DNA of 64,000 bases from Prosopocoilus inquinatus (lineage: Eukaryota; Arthropoda; Insecta; Coleoptera; Lucanidae). The notes beneath the pieces are model-generated. The model had not been told where the DNA came from, ran no database searches, and was given only the letters and a program-made list of their open reading frames with translations. The stretch spans positions 2,841,001 to 2,905,000 of the forward strand of contig JAYKNF010000014.1 in assembly GCA_036172665.1 (NCBI GenBank), given 5' to 3'. The position numbers and the translations under genes are program-made. Position 1 is the stretch's first letter. Each line of letters opens with the position of its first letter. Positions 10,498 to 22,777 of the stretch are shown in pieces.

Positions 10498-12878
10498 AAT
10501 CGATCCTTACTTATCTATCATGTTATTTGGCGTTTCGATGGACTCCAGTAGCTCTGATGTGAGATACGACGTTTTCGGACGCAGCAGAAGCTGGAAATAG
10601 TTTTAAACGAAACAACACGCATTAGCGTTGTTCCTGTGATGTATCTAATCGATCCTTACTTAGCTACTATGTTATTTGACGTTTCGATGGACTCCAGTAA
10701 CTCTAATGTGAGATACGTTTTCGGACGCAGCAGAAGCTGGAAATAGTTTTAAACGAAACAACACGTATTAGCGTTGTTCCTGTGATGTATATAATCGATC
10801 CTTACTCATCTATCATGTTATTTGACGTTTGGATGGACTCCAGTAACTCTGATGAGAAATACAAAGATTTCGGAAGCAGCAGAAGCTGGAAATAGTTTTG
10901 AACGAAACACCACCTATTAGCGTTGTTCCTGTGATGTATCTAAACGATCCTTACTTATCTAACATGTTATTTGACGTTTGGATGGACTCCAGTAAGTCTG
11001 ATGTGAGATACAAAGTTTTTGGACGCAGCAGGAGCTGGAAATAGTTTTAAACGAAACACCACGTATTAGCGTTGTTCCTGTGCTGTATCTAATCGATCCT
11101 TACTTATCTATCATGTTATTTAACGTTTGGATACACTCCAGTAAGTCTGATGTGAGATACAAAGTTTTTGGACGCAGCAGGAGCTGGAAATAGTTTTAAA
11201 CGAAACAACACGTATTAGCGTTGTTCCTGTGATGTATCTAAACGATCCTTACTTATCTAACATGTTATTTGACGTTTGGATGGACTCCAGTGTGTCTGAT
11301 GTGAGATACAAAGTTTTGGGACGCAGCAGGATCTGGAAATAGATTTAAACGAAACAACACATATTAGCGTTGTTCCTGTAATGTATCTAATCGATCCTTA
11401 CTCATCTATCATGTTATTTGACGTTTGGACAGACTCCAGTAACTCTGATGTGAGATACAAAGTTATCGGACGCAGCAGAAGCTGGAAATAGTTTTGAACG
11501 AAACAACACGTATTAGCGTTGTTCCTGTGATGTATCTAAACGATCCTTACTTATCTAACATGTTATTTGACGTTTGGATGGACTCCAGTAAGTCTGATGT
11601 GAGATACAAAGTTTTTGGACGCAGCAGGAGCTGGAAATAGTGTTAAACGAAACAACACGTATTAGCGTTGTTCCTGTGCTGTATCTAATCGATACTTACT
11701 TATCTATCATGTTATTTGACGTTTCGATGGACTCCAGTAACTCTGATGTGAGATACAAAGTTTTTGGACGCAGCAGGAGCTGGAAATAGTTTTAAACGAA
11801 ACAACACGTATTAGCGTTGTTCCTGTGCTGTATCTAATCGATCCTTACTTATCTATCATGTTATTTGACGTTTGGATTAACTCCAGTAACTCTGATGTGA
11901 GATACGACGTTTTCGGACGCAGCAGAAGCTGGAAATAGTTTTAAACGAAACAACACGTATTAGCGTTGTTCCTGTGATGTATCTAATCGATCCTTACTCA
12001 TCTATCATGTTATTTGACGTTTGAGTGGACTCCAGTAACTCTGATGAGAGATACAAAGATTTCGGACGCAGCAGAAGCTGGAAATACTTTTGAACGATAC
12101 ACCACCTATTAGCGTTGTTCCTGTGATGTATCTAAACGATCCTTACTTATCTAACATGTTATTTGACGTTTGGATGGACTCCAGTGTGTCTGATGTGAGA
12201 TACAAAGTTTTGGGACGCAGCAGGAGCTGGAAATAGTTTTAAACGAAACAACACGTATTAGCGTTGTTCCTGTGCTGTATCTAATCGATCCTTACTTATC
12301 TATCATGTTATTTGACGTTTGGATGGACTCCAGTAACCCTGACGTGAGATACGAAGTTCTCGGACGCAGCAGAAGCTGGAAATAGTTTTAAACCAAGCAA
12401 CAGGCATTAGCGTTGTTCCTGTGATGTATCTAATCGATCCTTACTCATCTATCATGTTATTTGACGTTTCGATGGACTCCAGTAACTCTGATGTGAGATA
12501 CGACGTTTCCGGACGCAGCAGAAGCTGGAAATAGTATTAAATGAAACAACACGTATTAGCGTTGTTCCTGTGATGTATCTAATCGATCCTTACTCATCTA
12601 TCATGTTATTTGACGTTTGGATGGACTCCAGTAACTAGGATGAGAGATACAAAGATTTCGGAAGCAGCAGAAGCTGGAAATAGTTTTGAACGAAACAACA
12701 CCTATTAGCGTTGTTCCTGTGATGCATCTAAACGATCCTTACTTATCTAACATGTTATTTAACGTTTGGATACACTCCAGTAAGTCTGATGTGAGATACA
12801 AAGTTTTTGGACGCAGCAGGAGCTGGAAATAGTTTTAAACGAAACAACACGTATTAGCGTTGTTCCTGTGCTGTATCT
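10498..12878 (+). repeat. S-T-U module: S T U O I A B O J/K D E A F G H I
   Basis: Sixteen monomers (2381 bp, 3 short of 16 x 149) that follow R. S has tttggcgtttcg and tagctctg; T has ttagctactatg and ctctaatg; U has gagaaatac with ggaagcag. The same series follows R at 27695 and 32907, and in modified form at 57787 and 60022. The monomer at 11687 starts as J and ends as K, and is shared with the copies at 28884, 34096 and 58979. H at 12581 carries ggaagc where the copies at 29778 and 34990 have ggacgc. Confidence 0.85.
10647..10792 (+). repeat. Type T monomer with 3-bp deletion (146 bp), copy 1
   Basis: The sequence reads gatacgttttcgg where intact T monomers read gatacgacgttttcgg; the missing three bases lie at 10716/10717. 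Copies at 27844 and 33056 share the deletion. T monomers at 14667, 16902, 19435, 37076, 45271, 57936 and 60171 are intact. It is one of only three independent length changes in the window and a good marker of common descent. Confidence 0.95.
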
Positions 12879-15113
12879 AATCGATACTTACTTATCTATC
12901 ATGTTATTTGACGTTTCGATGGACTCCAGTAACTCTGATGTGAGATACGAAGTTTTCGGACGCAGCAGAAGCTGGAAATAGTTTTAAACGAAACAACACG
13001 TATTAGCGTTGTTCCGGTGATGTATCTAATCGATCCTTACTCATCTATCATGTTATTTGACGTTTGGATGGACTCCAGTAACTCTGATGTGAGATACAAA
13101 GTTTTCGGACGCAGCAGGAGCTGGAAATAGTTTTAAACGAAACAACACGTATTAGCGTTGTTCCTGTGCTGTATCTAATCGATCCTTACTTATCTATCAT
13201 GTTATTTGACGTTTGGATGGACTCCAGTAACTCTGATATGAGATACGACGTTTTCGGAAGCAGCAGAAGCTGGAAATAGTTTTAAACGAAACAACACGTA
13301 TTAGCGTTGTTCCTGTGATGTATCTAATCGATCCTTACTCATCTATCATGTTATTTGACGTTTGGGTGGACTCCAGTGAGTCTGATGTGAGATACAAAGT
13401 TTTGGGACGCAGCAGGAGCTGGAAATAGTTTTAAACGAAACAACACGCATTAGCGTTGTTCCTGTGATGTATCTAATCGATCCTTACTCATCTATCATGT
13501 TTTTTGACGTTTCGATGGACTCCAGTAACTCTGATGTGAGATACGACGTTTCCGGACGCAGCAGAAGCTGGAAATAGTATTAAACGAAACAACACATATT
13601 AGCGTTGTTCCTGTGATGTATCTAATCGATCCTTACTCATCTATCATGTTATTTGACGTTTGGATGGACTCCAGTAACTAGGATGAGAGATACAAAGATT
13701 TCGGAGGCAGCAGAAGCTGGAAATAGTTTTGAACGAAACAACACCTATTAGCGTTGTTCCTGTGATGTATCTAAACGATCCTTACTTATCTAACATGTTA
13801 TTTAACGTTTGGATACACTCCAGTAAGTCTGATGTGAGATACAAAGTTTTTGGACGCAGCAGGAGCTGGAAATAGTTTTAAACGAAACAACACGTATTAG
13901 CGTTGTTCCTGTGCTGTATCTAATCGATCCTTACTTATCTATCATGTTATTTGACGTTTGGATGGACTCCAGTAACCCTGACGTGAGATACGAAGTTCTC
14001 GGACGCAGCAGAAGCTGGAAATAGTTTTAAACGAAACAACACGCATTAGCGTTGTTCCTGTGATGTATCTAATCGATCCTTACTCATCTATCATGTTATT
14101 TGGCGTTACGATGGACTCCAGTAACTTAGATGTGAGATACGAAGTTCTCGGACGCAGCTGAAGCTAGAAATAGTTTTAAACGAAACAACATGCATTAGCG
14201 TTGTTCCTGTGATGTATCTAATCGATCCTTACTCATCTATCATGTTATTTGGCGTTACGATGGACTCCAGTAACTTAGATGTGAGATACGAAGTTCTCGG
14301 ACGCAGCTGAAGCTAGAAATAGTTTTAAACGAAACAACATGCATTAGCGTTGTTCCTGTGATGTATCTATTCGATCCTTACTTATCTATCATGTTATTTG
14401 ACGTTTGGATGGACTCCAGTAACCCTGACTTGAGATACGAAGTTCTCGGACGCAGCCGAAGCTGGAAATAGTTTTAAACGAAACAACACGTATTAGCGTT
14501 GTTCCTGTGCTGTATCTAATCGATCCTTACTTATCTATCATGTTATTTGGCGTTTCGATGGACTCCAGTAGCTCTGATGTGAGATACGACGTTTTCGGAC
14601 GCAGCAGAAGCTGGAAACAGTTTTAAACGAAACAACACGCATTAGCGTTGTTCCTGTGATGTATCTAATCGATCCTTACTTAGCTACTATGTTATTTGAC
14701 GTTTCGATGGACTCAAGTAACTCTAATGTGAGATACGACGTTTTCGGACGCAGCAGAAGCTGGAAATAGTTTTAAACGAAACAACACGTATTAGCGCTGT
14801 TCCTGTGATGTATATAATCGATCCTTACTCATCTATCATGTTATTTGACGTTTGGATGGACTCCAGTAACTCTGATGAGAAATACAAAGATTTCGGAAGC
14901 AGCAGAAGCTGGAAATAGTTTTGAACGAAACACCTCCTATTAGCGTTGTTCCTGTGATGTATCTAAACGATCCTTACTTATCTAACATGTTATCTGACGT
15001 TTGGATGGACTATAGTAAGTCTGATGTGAGATACAAAGTTTTTGGACGCAGCAGGAGCTGGAAATAGTTTTAAACGAAACACCACGTATTAGCGTTGTTC
15101 CTGTGCTGTATCT
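12879..15113 (+). repeat. 15-monomer tandem duplication, left copy (2235 bp)
   Basis: Order J K D' V G H I F L' L' R S T U O. The adjacent 15114-17348 repeats it at an offset of exactly 15 x 149 bp. Reading both copies by eye I find only two base differences: atactt/atcctt at the start of J (near 12888), and ggaagc/ggacgc near 13258. Shared rare variants include gttttttgac (V-to-G boundary), ggaggcag in H, tatctattcg before R, ggaaacag in S, actcaagtaac in T, agcgctg before U, cacctcc after U and actatag in O. The near identity makes this one of the youngest rearrangements in the window. Confidence 0.93.
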
Positions 15114-17348
15114 AATCGATCCTTACTTATCTATCATGTTATTTGACGTTTCGATGGACTCCAGTAACTCTGATGTGAGATACGAAGTTTTCGGACGCAG
15201 CAGAAGCTGGAAATAGTTTTAAACGAAACAACACGTATTAGCGTTGTTCCGGTGATGTATCTAATCGATCCTTACTCATCTATCATGTTATTTGACGTTT
15301 GGATGGACTCCAGTAACTCTGATGTGAGATACAAAGTTTTCGGACGCAGCAGGAGCTGGAAATAGTTTTAAACGAAACAACACGTATTAGCGTTGTTCCT
15401 GTGCTGTATCTAATCGATCCTTACTTATCTATCATGTTATTTGACGTTTGGATGGACTCCAGTAACTCTGATATGAGATACGACGTTTTCGGACGCAGCA
15501 GAAGCTGGAAATAGTTTTAAACGAAACAACACGTATTAGCGTTGTTCCTGTGATGTATCTAATCGATCCTTACTCATCTATCATGTTATTTGACGTTTGG
15601 GTGGACTCCAGTGAGTCTGATGTGAGATACAAAGTTTTGGGACGCAGCAGGAGCTGGAAATAGTTTTAAACGAAACAACACGCATTAGCGTTGTTCCTGT
15701 GATGTATCTAATCGATCCTTACTCATCTATCATGTTTTTTGACGTTTCGATGGACTCCAGTAACTCTGATGTGAGATACGACGTTTCCGGACGCAGCAGA
15801 AGCTGGAAATAGTATTAAACGAAACAACACATATTAGCGTTGTTCCTGTGATGTATCTAATCGATCCTTACTCATCTATCATGTTATTTGACGTTTGGAT
15901 GGACTCCAGTAACTAGGATGAGAGATACAAAGATTTCGGAGGCAGCAGAAGCTGGAAATAGTTTTGAACGAAACAACACCTATTAGCGTTGTTCCTGTGA
16001 TGTATCTAAACGATCCTTACTTATCTAACATGTTATTTAACGTTTGGATACACTCCAGTAAGTCTGATGTGAGATACAAAGTTTTTGGACGCAGCAGGAG
16101 CTGGAAATAGTTTTAAACGAAACAACACGTATTAGCGTTGTTCCTGTGCTGTATCTAATCGATCCTTACTTATCTATCATGTTATTTGACGTTTGGATGG
16201 ACTCCAGTAACCCTGACGTGAGATACGAAGTTCTCGGACGCAGCAGAAGCTGGAAATAGTTTTAAACGAAACAACACGCATTAGCGTTGTTCCTGTGATG
16301 TATCTAATCGATCCTTACTCATCTATCATGTTATTTGGCGTTACGATGGACTCCAGTAACTTAGATGTGAGATACGAAGTTCTCGGACGCAGCTGAAGCT
16401 AGAAATAGTTTTAAACGAAACAACATGCATTAGCGTTGTTCCTGTGATGTATCTAATCGATCCTTACTCATCTATCATGTTATTTGGCGTTACGATGGAC
16501 TCCAGTAACTTAGATGTGAGATACGAAGTTCTCGGACGCAGCTGAAGCTAGAAATAGTTTTAAACGAAACAACATGCATTAGCGTTGTTCCTGTGATGTA
16601 TCTATTCGATCCTTACTTATCTATCATGTTATTTGACGTTTGGATGGACTCCAGTAACCCTGACTTGAGATACGAAGTTCTCGGACGCAGCCGAAGCTGG
16701 AAATAGTTTTAAACGAAACAACACGTATTAGCGTTGTTCCTGTGCTGTATCTAATCGATCCTTACTTATCTATCATGTTATTTGGCGTTTCGATGGACTC
16801 CAGTAGCTCTGATGTGAGATACGACGTTTTCGGACGCAGCAGAAGCTGGAAACAGTTTTAAACGAAACAACACGCATTAGCGTTGTTCCTGTGATGTATC
16901 TAATCGATCCTTACTTAGCTACTATGTTATTTGACGTTTCGATGGACTCAAGTAACTCTAATGTGAGATACGACGTTTTCGGACGCAGCAGAAGCTGGAA
17001 ATAGTTTTAAACGAAACAACACGTATTAGCGCTGTTCCTGTGATGTATATAATCGATCCTTACTCATCTATCATGTTATTTGACGTTTGGATGGACTCCA
17101 GTAACTCTGATGAGAAATACAAAGATTTCGGAAGCAGCAGAAGCTGGAAATAGTTTTGAACGAAACACCTCCTATTAGCGTTGTTCCTGTGATGTATCTA
17201 AACGATCCTTACTTATCTAACATGTTATCTGACGTTTGGATGGACTATAGTAAGTCTGATGTGAGATACAAAGTTTTTGGACGCAGCAGGAGCTGGAAAT
17301 AGTTTTAAACGAAACACCACGTATTAGCGTTGTTCCTGTGCTGTATCT
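15114..17348 (+). repeat. 15-monomer tandem duplication, right copy (2235 bp)
   Basis: This is the partner of 12879-15113. The junction monomer at 15114 begins as the I monomer that follows O elsewhere (aatcgatcctt) and continues as J (tcgatgg). A crossover within the first ~35 bases of a monomer between an I and a J monomer would produce exactly this. After 17348 the sequence continues with that I monomer (taacgtttggatacac), as expected for the original downstream flank. The related segment at 35288-37522 has this series only once. Confidence 0.93.
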
Positions 17349-20030
17349 AATCGATCCTTACTTATCTATCATGTTATTTAACGTTTGGATACACTCCAGT
17401 AAGTCTGATGTGAGATACAAAGTTTTTGGACGCAGCAGGAGCTGGAAATAGTTTTAAACGAAACAACACGCATTAGCGTTGTTCCTGTGATGTATCTAAT
17501 GGATCCTTACTCATCTATCATGTTATTTGGCGTTACGATGGACTCCAGTAACTTAGATGTGAGATACGAAGTTCTCGGACGCAGCTGAAGCTAGAAATAG
17601 TTTTAAACGAAACAACATGCATTAGCGTTGTTCCTGTGATGTATCTAATCGATCCTTACTTATCTATCATGTTATTTGACGTTTGGATGGACCCCAGTAA
17701 CCCTGACTTGAGATACGAAGTTCTCGGACGCAGCCGAAGCTGGAAATAGTTTTAAACGAAACAACACGTATTAGCGTTGTTCCTGTGCTGTATCTAATCG
17801 ATCCTTACTTATCTATCATGTTATTTGACGTTTCGATGGATTCCAGTAACTCTGATGTGAGATACGAAGTTTTCGGACGTAGCAGAAGCTGGAAATAGTT
17901 TTAAACGAAACAACACGTATTAGCGTTGTTCCTGTGATGTATCTAATCGATCCTTACTCATCTATCATGTTATTTGACGTTTGGATGGACTCCATTAACT
18001 CTGATGTGAGATACAAAGTTTTTGGACGCAGCAGGAGCTGGAAATAGTTTTAAACGAAACAACACATATTAGCGTTGTTCCTGTAATGTATCTAATCGAT
18101 CCTTACTCATCTATCATGTTATTTGACGTTTGGACAGACTCCAGTAACTCTGATGTGAGATACAAAGTTATCGGACGCAGCAGAAGCTGGAAATAGTTTT
18201 GAACGAAACAACACGTATTAGCGTTGTTCCTGTGATGTATCTAAACGATCCTTACTTATCTAACATGTTATTTGACGTGTGGATGGACTCCAGTAAGTCT
18301 GATGTGAGATACAAGGTTTTTGGACGCAGCAGGAGCTGGAAATAGTGTTAAACGAAACAACACGTATTAGCGTTGTTCCTGTGCTGTATCTAATCGATAC
18401 TTACTTATCTATCATGTTATTTGACGTTTCGATGGACTCCAGTAACTCTGATGTGAGATACGAAGTTTTCGGACGTAGCAGAAGCTGGAAATAGTTTTAA
18501 ACGAAACAACACGTATTAGCGTTGTTCCTGTGATGTATCTAATCGATCCTTACTCATCTATCATGTTATTTGACGTTTGGATGGACTCCAGTAACTCTGA
18601 TGTGAGATACAAAGTTTTTGGACGCAGCAGGAGCTGGAAATAGTTTTAAACGAAACAACACGTATTAGCGTTGTTCCTGTGCTGTATCTAATCGATCCTT
18701 ACTTATCTATCATGTTATTTGACGTTTGGATTAACTCCAGTAACTCTGATGTGAGATACGACGTTTTCGGACGCAGCAGAAGCTGGAAATAGTTTTAAAC
18801 GAAACAACACGTATTAGCGTTGTTCCTGTGATGTATCTAATCGATCCTTACTCATCTATCATGTTATTTGACGTTTGAGTGGACTCCAGTAACTCTGATG
18901 AGAGATACAAAGATTTCGGAAGCAGCAGAAGCTGGAAATACTTTTGAACGATACACCACCTATTAGCGTTGTTCCTGTGATGTATCTAAACGATCCTTAC
19001 TTATCTAACATGTTATTTGACGTTTGGATGGACTCCAGTGTGTCTGATGTGAGATACAAAGTTTTGGGACGCAGCAGGAGCTGGAAATAGTTTTAAACGA
19101 AACAACACGTATTAGCGTTGTTCCTGTGCTGTATCTAATCGATCCTTACTTATCTATCATGTTATTTGACGTTTGGATGGACTCCAGTAACCCTGACTTG
19201 AGATACGAAGTTCTCGGACGCAGCCGAAGCTGGAAATAGTTTTAAACGAAACAACACGTATTAGCGTTGTTCCTGTGCTGTATCTAATCGATCCTTACTT
19301 ATCTATCATGTTATTTGGCGTTTCGATGGACTCCAGTAGCTCTGATGTGAGATACGACGTTTTCGGACGCAGCAGAAGCTGGAAATAGTTTTAAACGAAA
19401 CAACACGCATTAGCGTTGTTCCTGTGATGTATCTAATCGATCCTTACTTAGCTACTATGTTATTTGACGTTTCGATGGACTCCAGTAACTCTAATGTGAG
19501 ATACGACGTTTTCGGACGCAGCAGAAGCTGGAAATAGTTTTAAACGAAACAACACGTATTAGCGTTGTTCCTGTGATGTATATAATCGATCCTTACTCAT
19601 CTATCATGTTATTTGACGTTTGGATGGACTCCAGTAACTCTGATGAGAAATACAAAGATTTCGGAAGCAGCAGAAGCTGGAAATAGTTTTGAACGAAACA
19701 CCACCTATTAGCGTTGTTCCTGTGATGTATCTAAACGATCCTTACTTATCTAACATGTTATCTGACGTTTGGATGGACTCCAGTAAGTCTGATGTGAGAT
19801 ACAAAGTTTTTGGACGCAGCAGGAGCTGGAAATAGTTTTAAACGAAACACCACGTATTAGCGTTGTTCCTGTGCTGTATCTAATCGATCCTTACTTATCT
19901 ATCATGTTATTTAACGTTTGGATACACTCCAGTAAGTCTGATGTGAGATACAAAGTTTTTGGACGCAGCAGGAGCTGGAAATAGTTTTAAACGAAACAAC
20001 ACGTATTAGCGTTGTTCCTGTGATGTATCT
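17349..20030 (+). repeat. Mosaic block between the large duplicated segments
   Basis: Eighteen monomers: I L' R J C B O J K D E A F/R S T U O I. Each neighbour pair occurs elsewhere, but this overall order occurs only here. It preserves intact R-J(gtagc)-C at 17647-18093, the form from which the truncated monomers at 5362 and 22708 derive. The monomer at 19137 joins an F-like left side to an R-like right side (ctgacttg, cagccgaag), so A leads straight into S-T-U. Private changes: ttccag at 17839 and gacgtgtgg at 18277. Confidence 0.75.
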
Positions 20031-22090
20031 AAACGATCCTTACTTATCTAACATGTTATTTGACGTTTGGATGGACTCCAGTAAGTCTGATGTGAGATAC
20101 AAAGTTTTTGGACGCAGCAGGAGCTGGAAATAGTTTTAAACGAAACAACACGTATTAGCGTTGTTCCTGTAATGTATCTAATCGATCCTTACTCATCTAT
20201 CATGTTATTTGACGTTTGGATGGACTCCAGTAACTCTGATGTGAGATACGACGTTTTCGGACGCAGCAGCAGCTGGAAATAGTTTTAAACGAAACAACAC
20301 ATATTAGCGTTGTTCCTGTAATGTATCTAATCGTTCCTTACTCATCTATCATGTTATTTGACGTTTGGATGGACTCCAGTAACTAGGATGAGAGATACAA
20401 AGATTTCGGACGCAGCAGAAGCTGGAAATAGTTTTGAACGAAACAACACCTATTAGCGTTGTTCCTGTGGTGTATCTAAACGATCCTTCCTTATCTAACA
20501 TGTTATTTAACGTTTGGATACACTCCAGTAAGTCTGATGTGAGATACAAAGTTTTTGGACGCAGCAGGAGCTGGAAATAGTTTTAAACGAAACAACACAT
20601 ATTAGCGTTGTTCCTGTAATGTATCTAATCGATCCATACTCATCTATCATGTTATTTGACGTTTGGACAGACTCCAGTAACTCTGATGTGAGATACAAAG
20701 TTATCGGACGCAGCAGAAGCTGGAAATAGTTTTGAACGAAACAACACGTATTAGCGTTGTTCCTGTGATGTATCTAAACGATCCTTACTTATCTAACATG
20801 TTATTTGACGTTTGGATGGACTCCAGTAAGTCTGATGTGAGATACAATGTTTTTGGACGCAGCAGGAGCTGGAAATAGTATTAAACGAAACAACACGTAT
20901 TAGCGTTGTTCCTGTGCTGTATCTAATCGATACTTACTTATCTATCATGTTATTTGACGTTTCGATGGACTCCAGTAACTCTGATGTGAGATACGAAGTT
21001 TTCGGACGCAGCAGAAGCTGGAAATAGTTTTAAACGAAACAACACGTATTAGCGTTGTTCCTGTGATGTATCTAATCGATCCTTACTCATCTATCATGTT
21101 ATTTGACGTTTGGATGGACTCCAGTAACTCTGATGTGAGATACAAAGTTTTTGGACGCAGCAGGAGCTGGAAATAGTTTTAAACGAAACAACACGTATTA
21201 GCGTTGTTCCTGTGCTATATCTAATCGATCCTTACTTATCTATCATGTTATTTGACGTTTGGATTAACTCCAGTAACTCTGATGTGAGATACGACGTTTT
21301 CGGACGCAGCAGAAGCTGGAAATAGTTTTAAACTAAACAACACGTATTAGCGTTGTTCCTGTGATGTATCTAATCGATCCTTACTCATCTATCATGTTAT
21401 TTGACGTTTGGATGGACTCCAGTAACTCTGATGTGAGATACAAAGTTTTTGGACGCAGCAGGAGCTGGAAATAGTTTTAAACGAAACAACACGTATTAGC
21501 GTTGTTCCTGTGCTGTATCTAATCGATACTTACTTATCTATCATGTTATTTGACGTTTCGATGGACTCCAGTAACTCTGATGTGAGATACGACGTTTCCG
21601 GACGCAGCAGAAGCTGGAAATAGTATTAAACGAAACAACACGTATTAGCGTTGTTCCTGTGATGTATCTAATCGATCCTTACTCATCTATCATGTTATTT
21701 GACGTTTGGATGGACTCCAGTAACTAGGATGAGAGATACAAAGATTTCGGACGCAGCAGAAGCTGGAAATACTTTTGAACGAAACAACACCTATTAGCGT
21801 TGTTCCTGTGATGTATCTAAACGATCCTTACTTATCTAACATGTTATTTAACGTTTGGATACACTCCAGTAAGTCTGATGTGAGATACAAAGTTTTTGGA
21901 CGCAGCAGGAGCTGGAAATAGTTTTAAACGAAACAACACGTATTAGCGTTGTTCCTGTGCTGTATCTAATCGATACTTACTTATCTATCATGTTATTTGA
22001 CGTTTCGATGGACTCCAGTAACTCTGATGTGAGATACGAAGTTTTCGGACGCAGCAGAAGCTGGAAATAGTTTTAAACGAAACAACACGT

Positions 22091-22100
22091 ATTAGCGGTT
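22091..22100 (+). other. Unique 2-bp deletion in the conserved block
   Basis: The sequence reads attagcggttcc where nearly every other monomer reads attagcgttgttcc. Two bases of the invariant right dyad arm are lost. This is the only monomer in the window with this change, and it sits in the J monomer just upstream of the Q/I fusion. Confidence 0.9.
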
Positions 22101-22114
22101 CCTGTGATGTATCT

Positions 22115-22263
22115 AATCGATCCTTACTCATCTATCATGTTATTTGACGTTCGGGTGGACTCCAGTGAGTCTGATGTGAGATACAAAGTTTTTGGACGCA
22201 GCAGGAGCTGGAAATAGTTTGAAACGAAACAACACGTATTAGCGTTGTTCCTGTGCTGTATCT
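22115..22263 (+). repeat. Q/I hybrid monomer, site of a three-monomer loss
   Basis: The left part is type Q (ttcgggtgg, gtgagtctg). The right part is type I of the Q-G-H-I series (gtgagatac, aaagtttttgg, then tttgaaacg). The related copies at 4321-4916 and 9455-10050 have the complete Q G H I. Exactly three monomers (447 bp) are missing while the joined monomer is still 149 bp, consistent with in-register unequal crossing-over or single-strand annealing between similar monomers. Confidence 0.9.
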
Positions 22264-22707
22264 AATCGATCCTTACTTATCTATCATGTTATTTGACGTT
22301 TGGATGGACTCCAGTAACCCTGACGTGAGATACGAAGTTCTCGGACGCAGCAGAAGCTGGAAATAGTTTTAAACGAAACAACACTCATTAGCGTTGTTCC
22401 TGTGATGTATCTAATGGATCCTTACTCATCTATCATGTTATTTGGCGTTACGATGGACTCCAGTAACTTAGATGTGAGATACGAAGTTCTCGGACGCAGC
22501 TGAAGCTAGAAATAGTTTTAAACGAAACAACATGCATTAGCGTTGTTCCTGTGATGTATCTAATCGATCCTTACTTATCTATCATGTTATTTGACGTTTG
22601 GATGGACCCCAGTAACCCTGACTTGAGATACGAAGTTCTCGGACGCAGCCGAAGCTGGAAATAGTTTTAAACGAAACAACACGTATTAGCGTTGTTCCTG
22701 TGCTGTA

Positions 22708-22777
22708 GGACGTAGCAGAAGCTGGAAATAGTTTTAAACGAAACAACACGTATTAGCGTTGTTCCTGTGATGTATCT
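22708..22777 (+). repeat. Truncated monomer, second copy (70 bp)
   Basis: The junction gtgctgta/ggacgtagcag is identical to that at 5361/5362, again between R and C. Offset from the first copy is 17,346 bp, the same as for the surrounding monomers. Both copies therefore descend from one 82-bp deletion that was later duplicated with its flanks. Confidence 0.93.
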
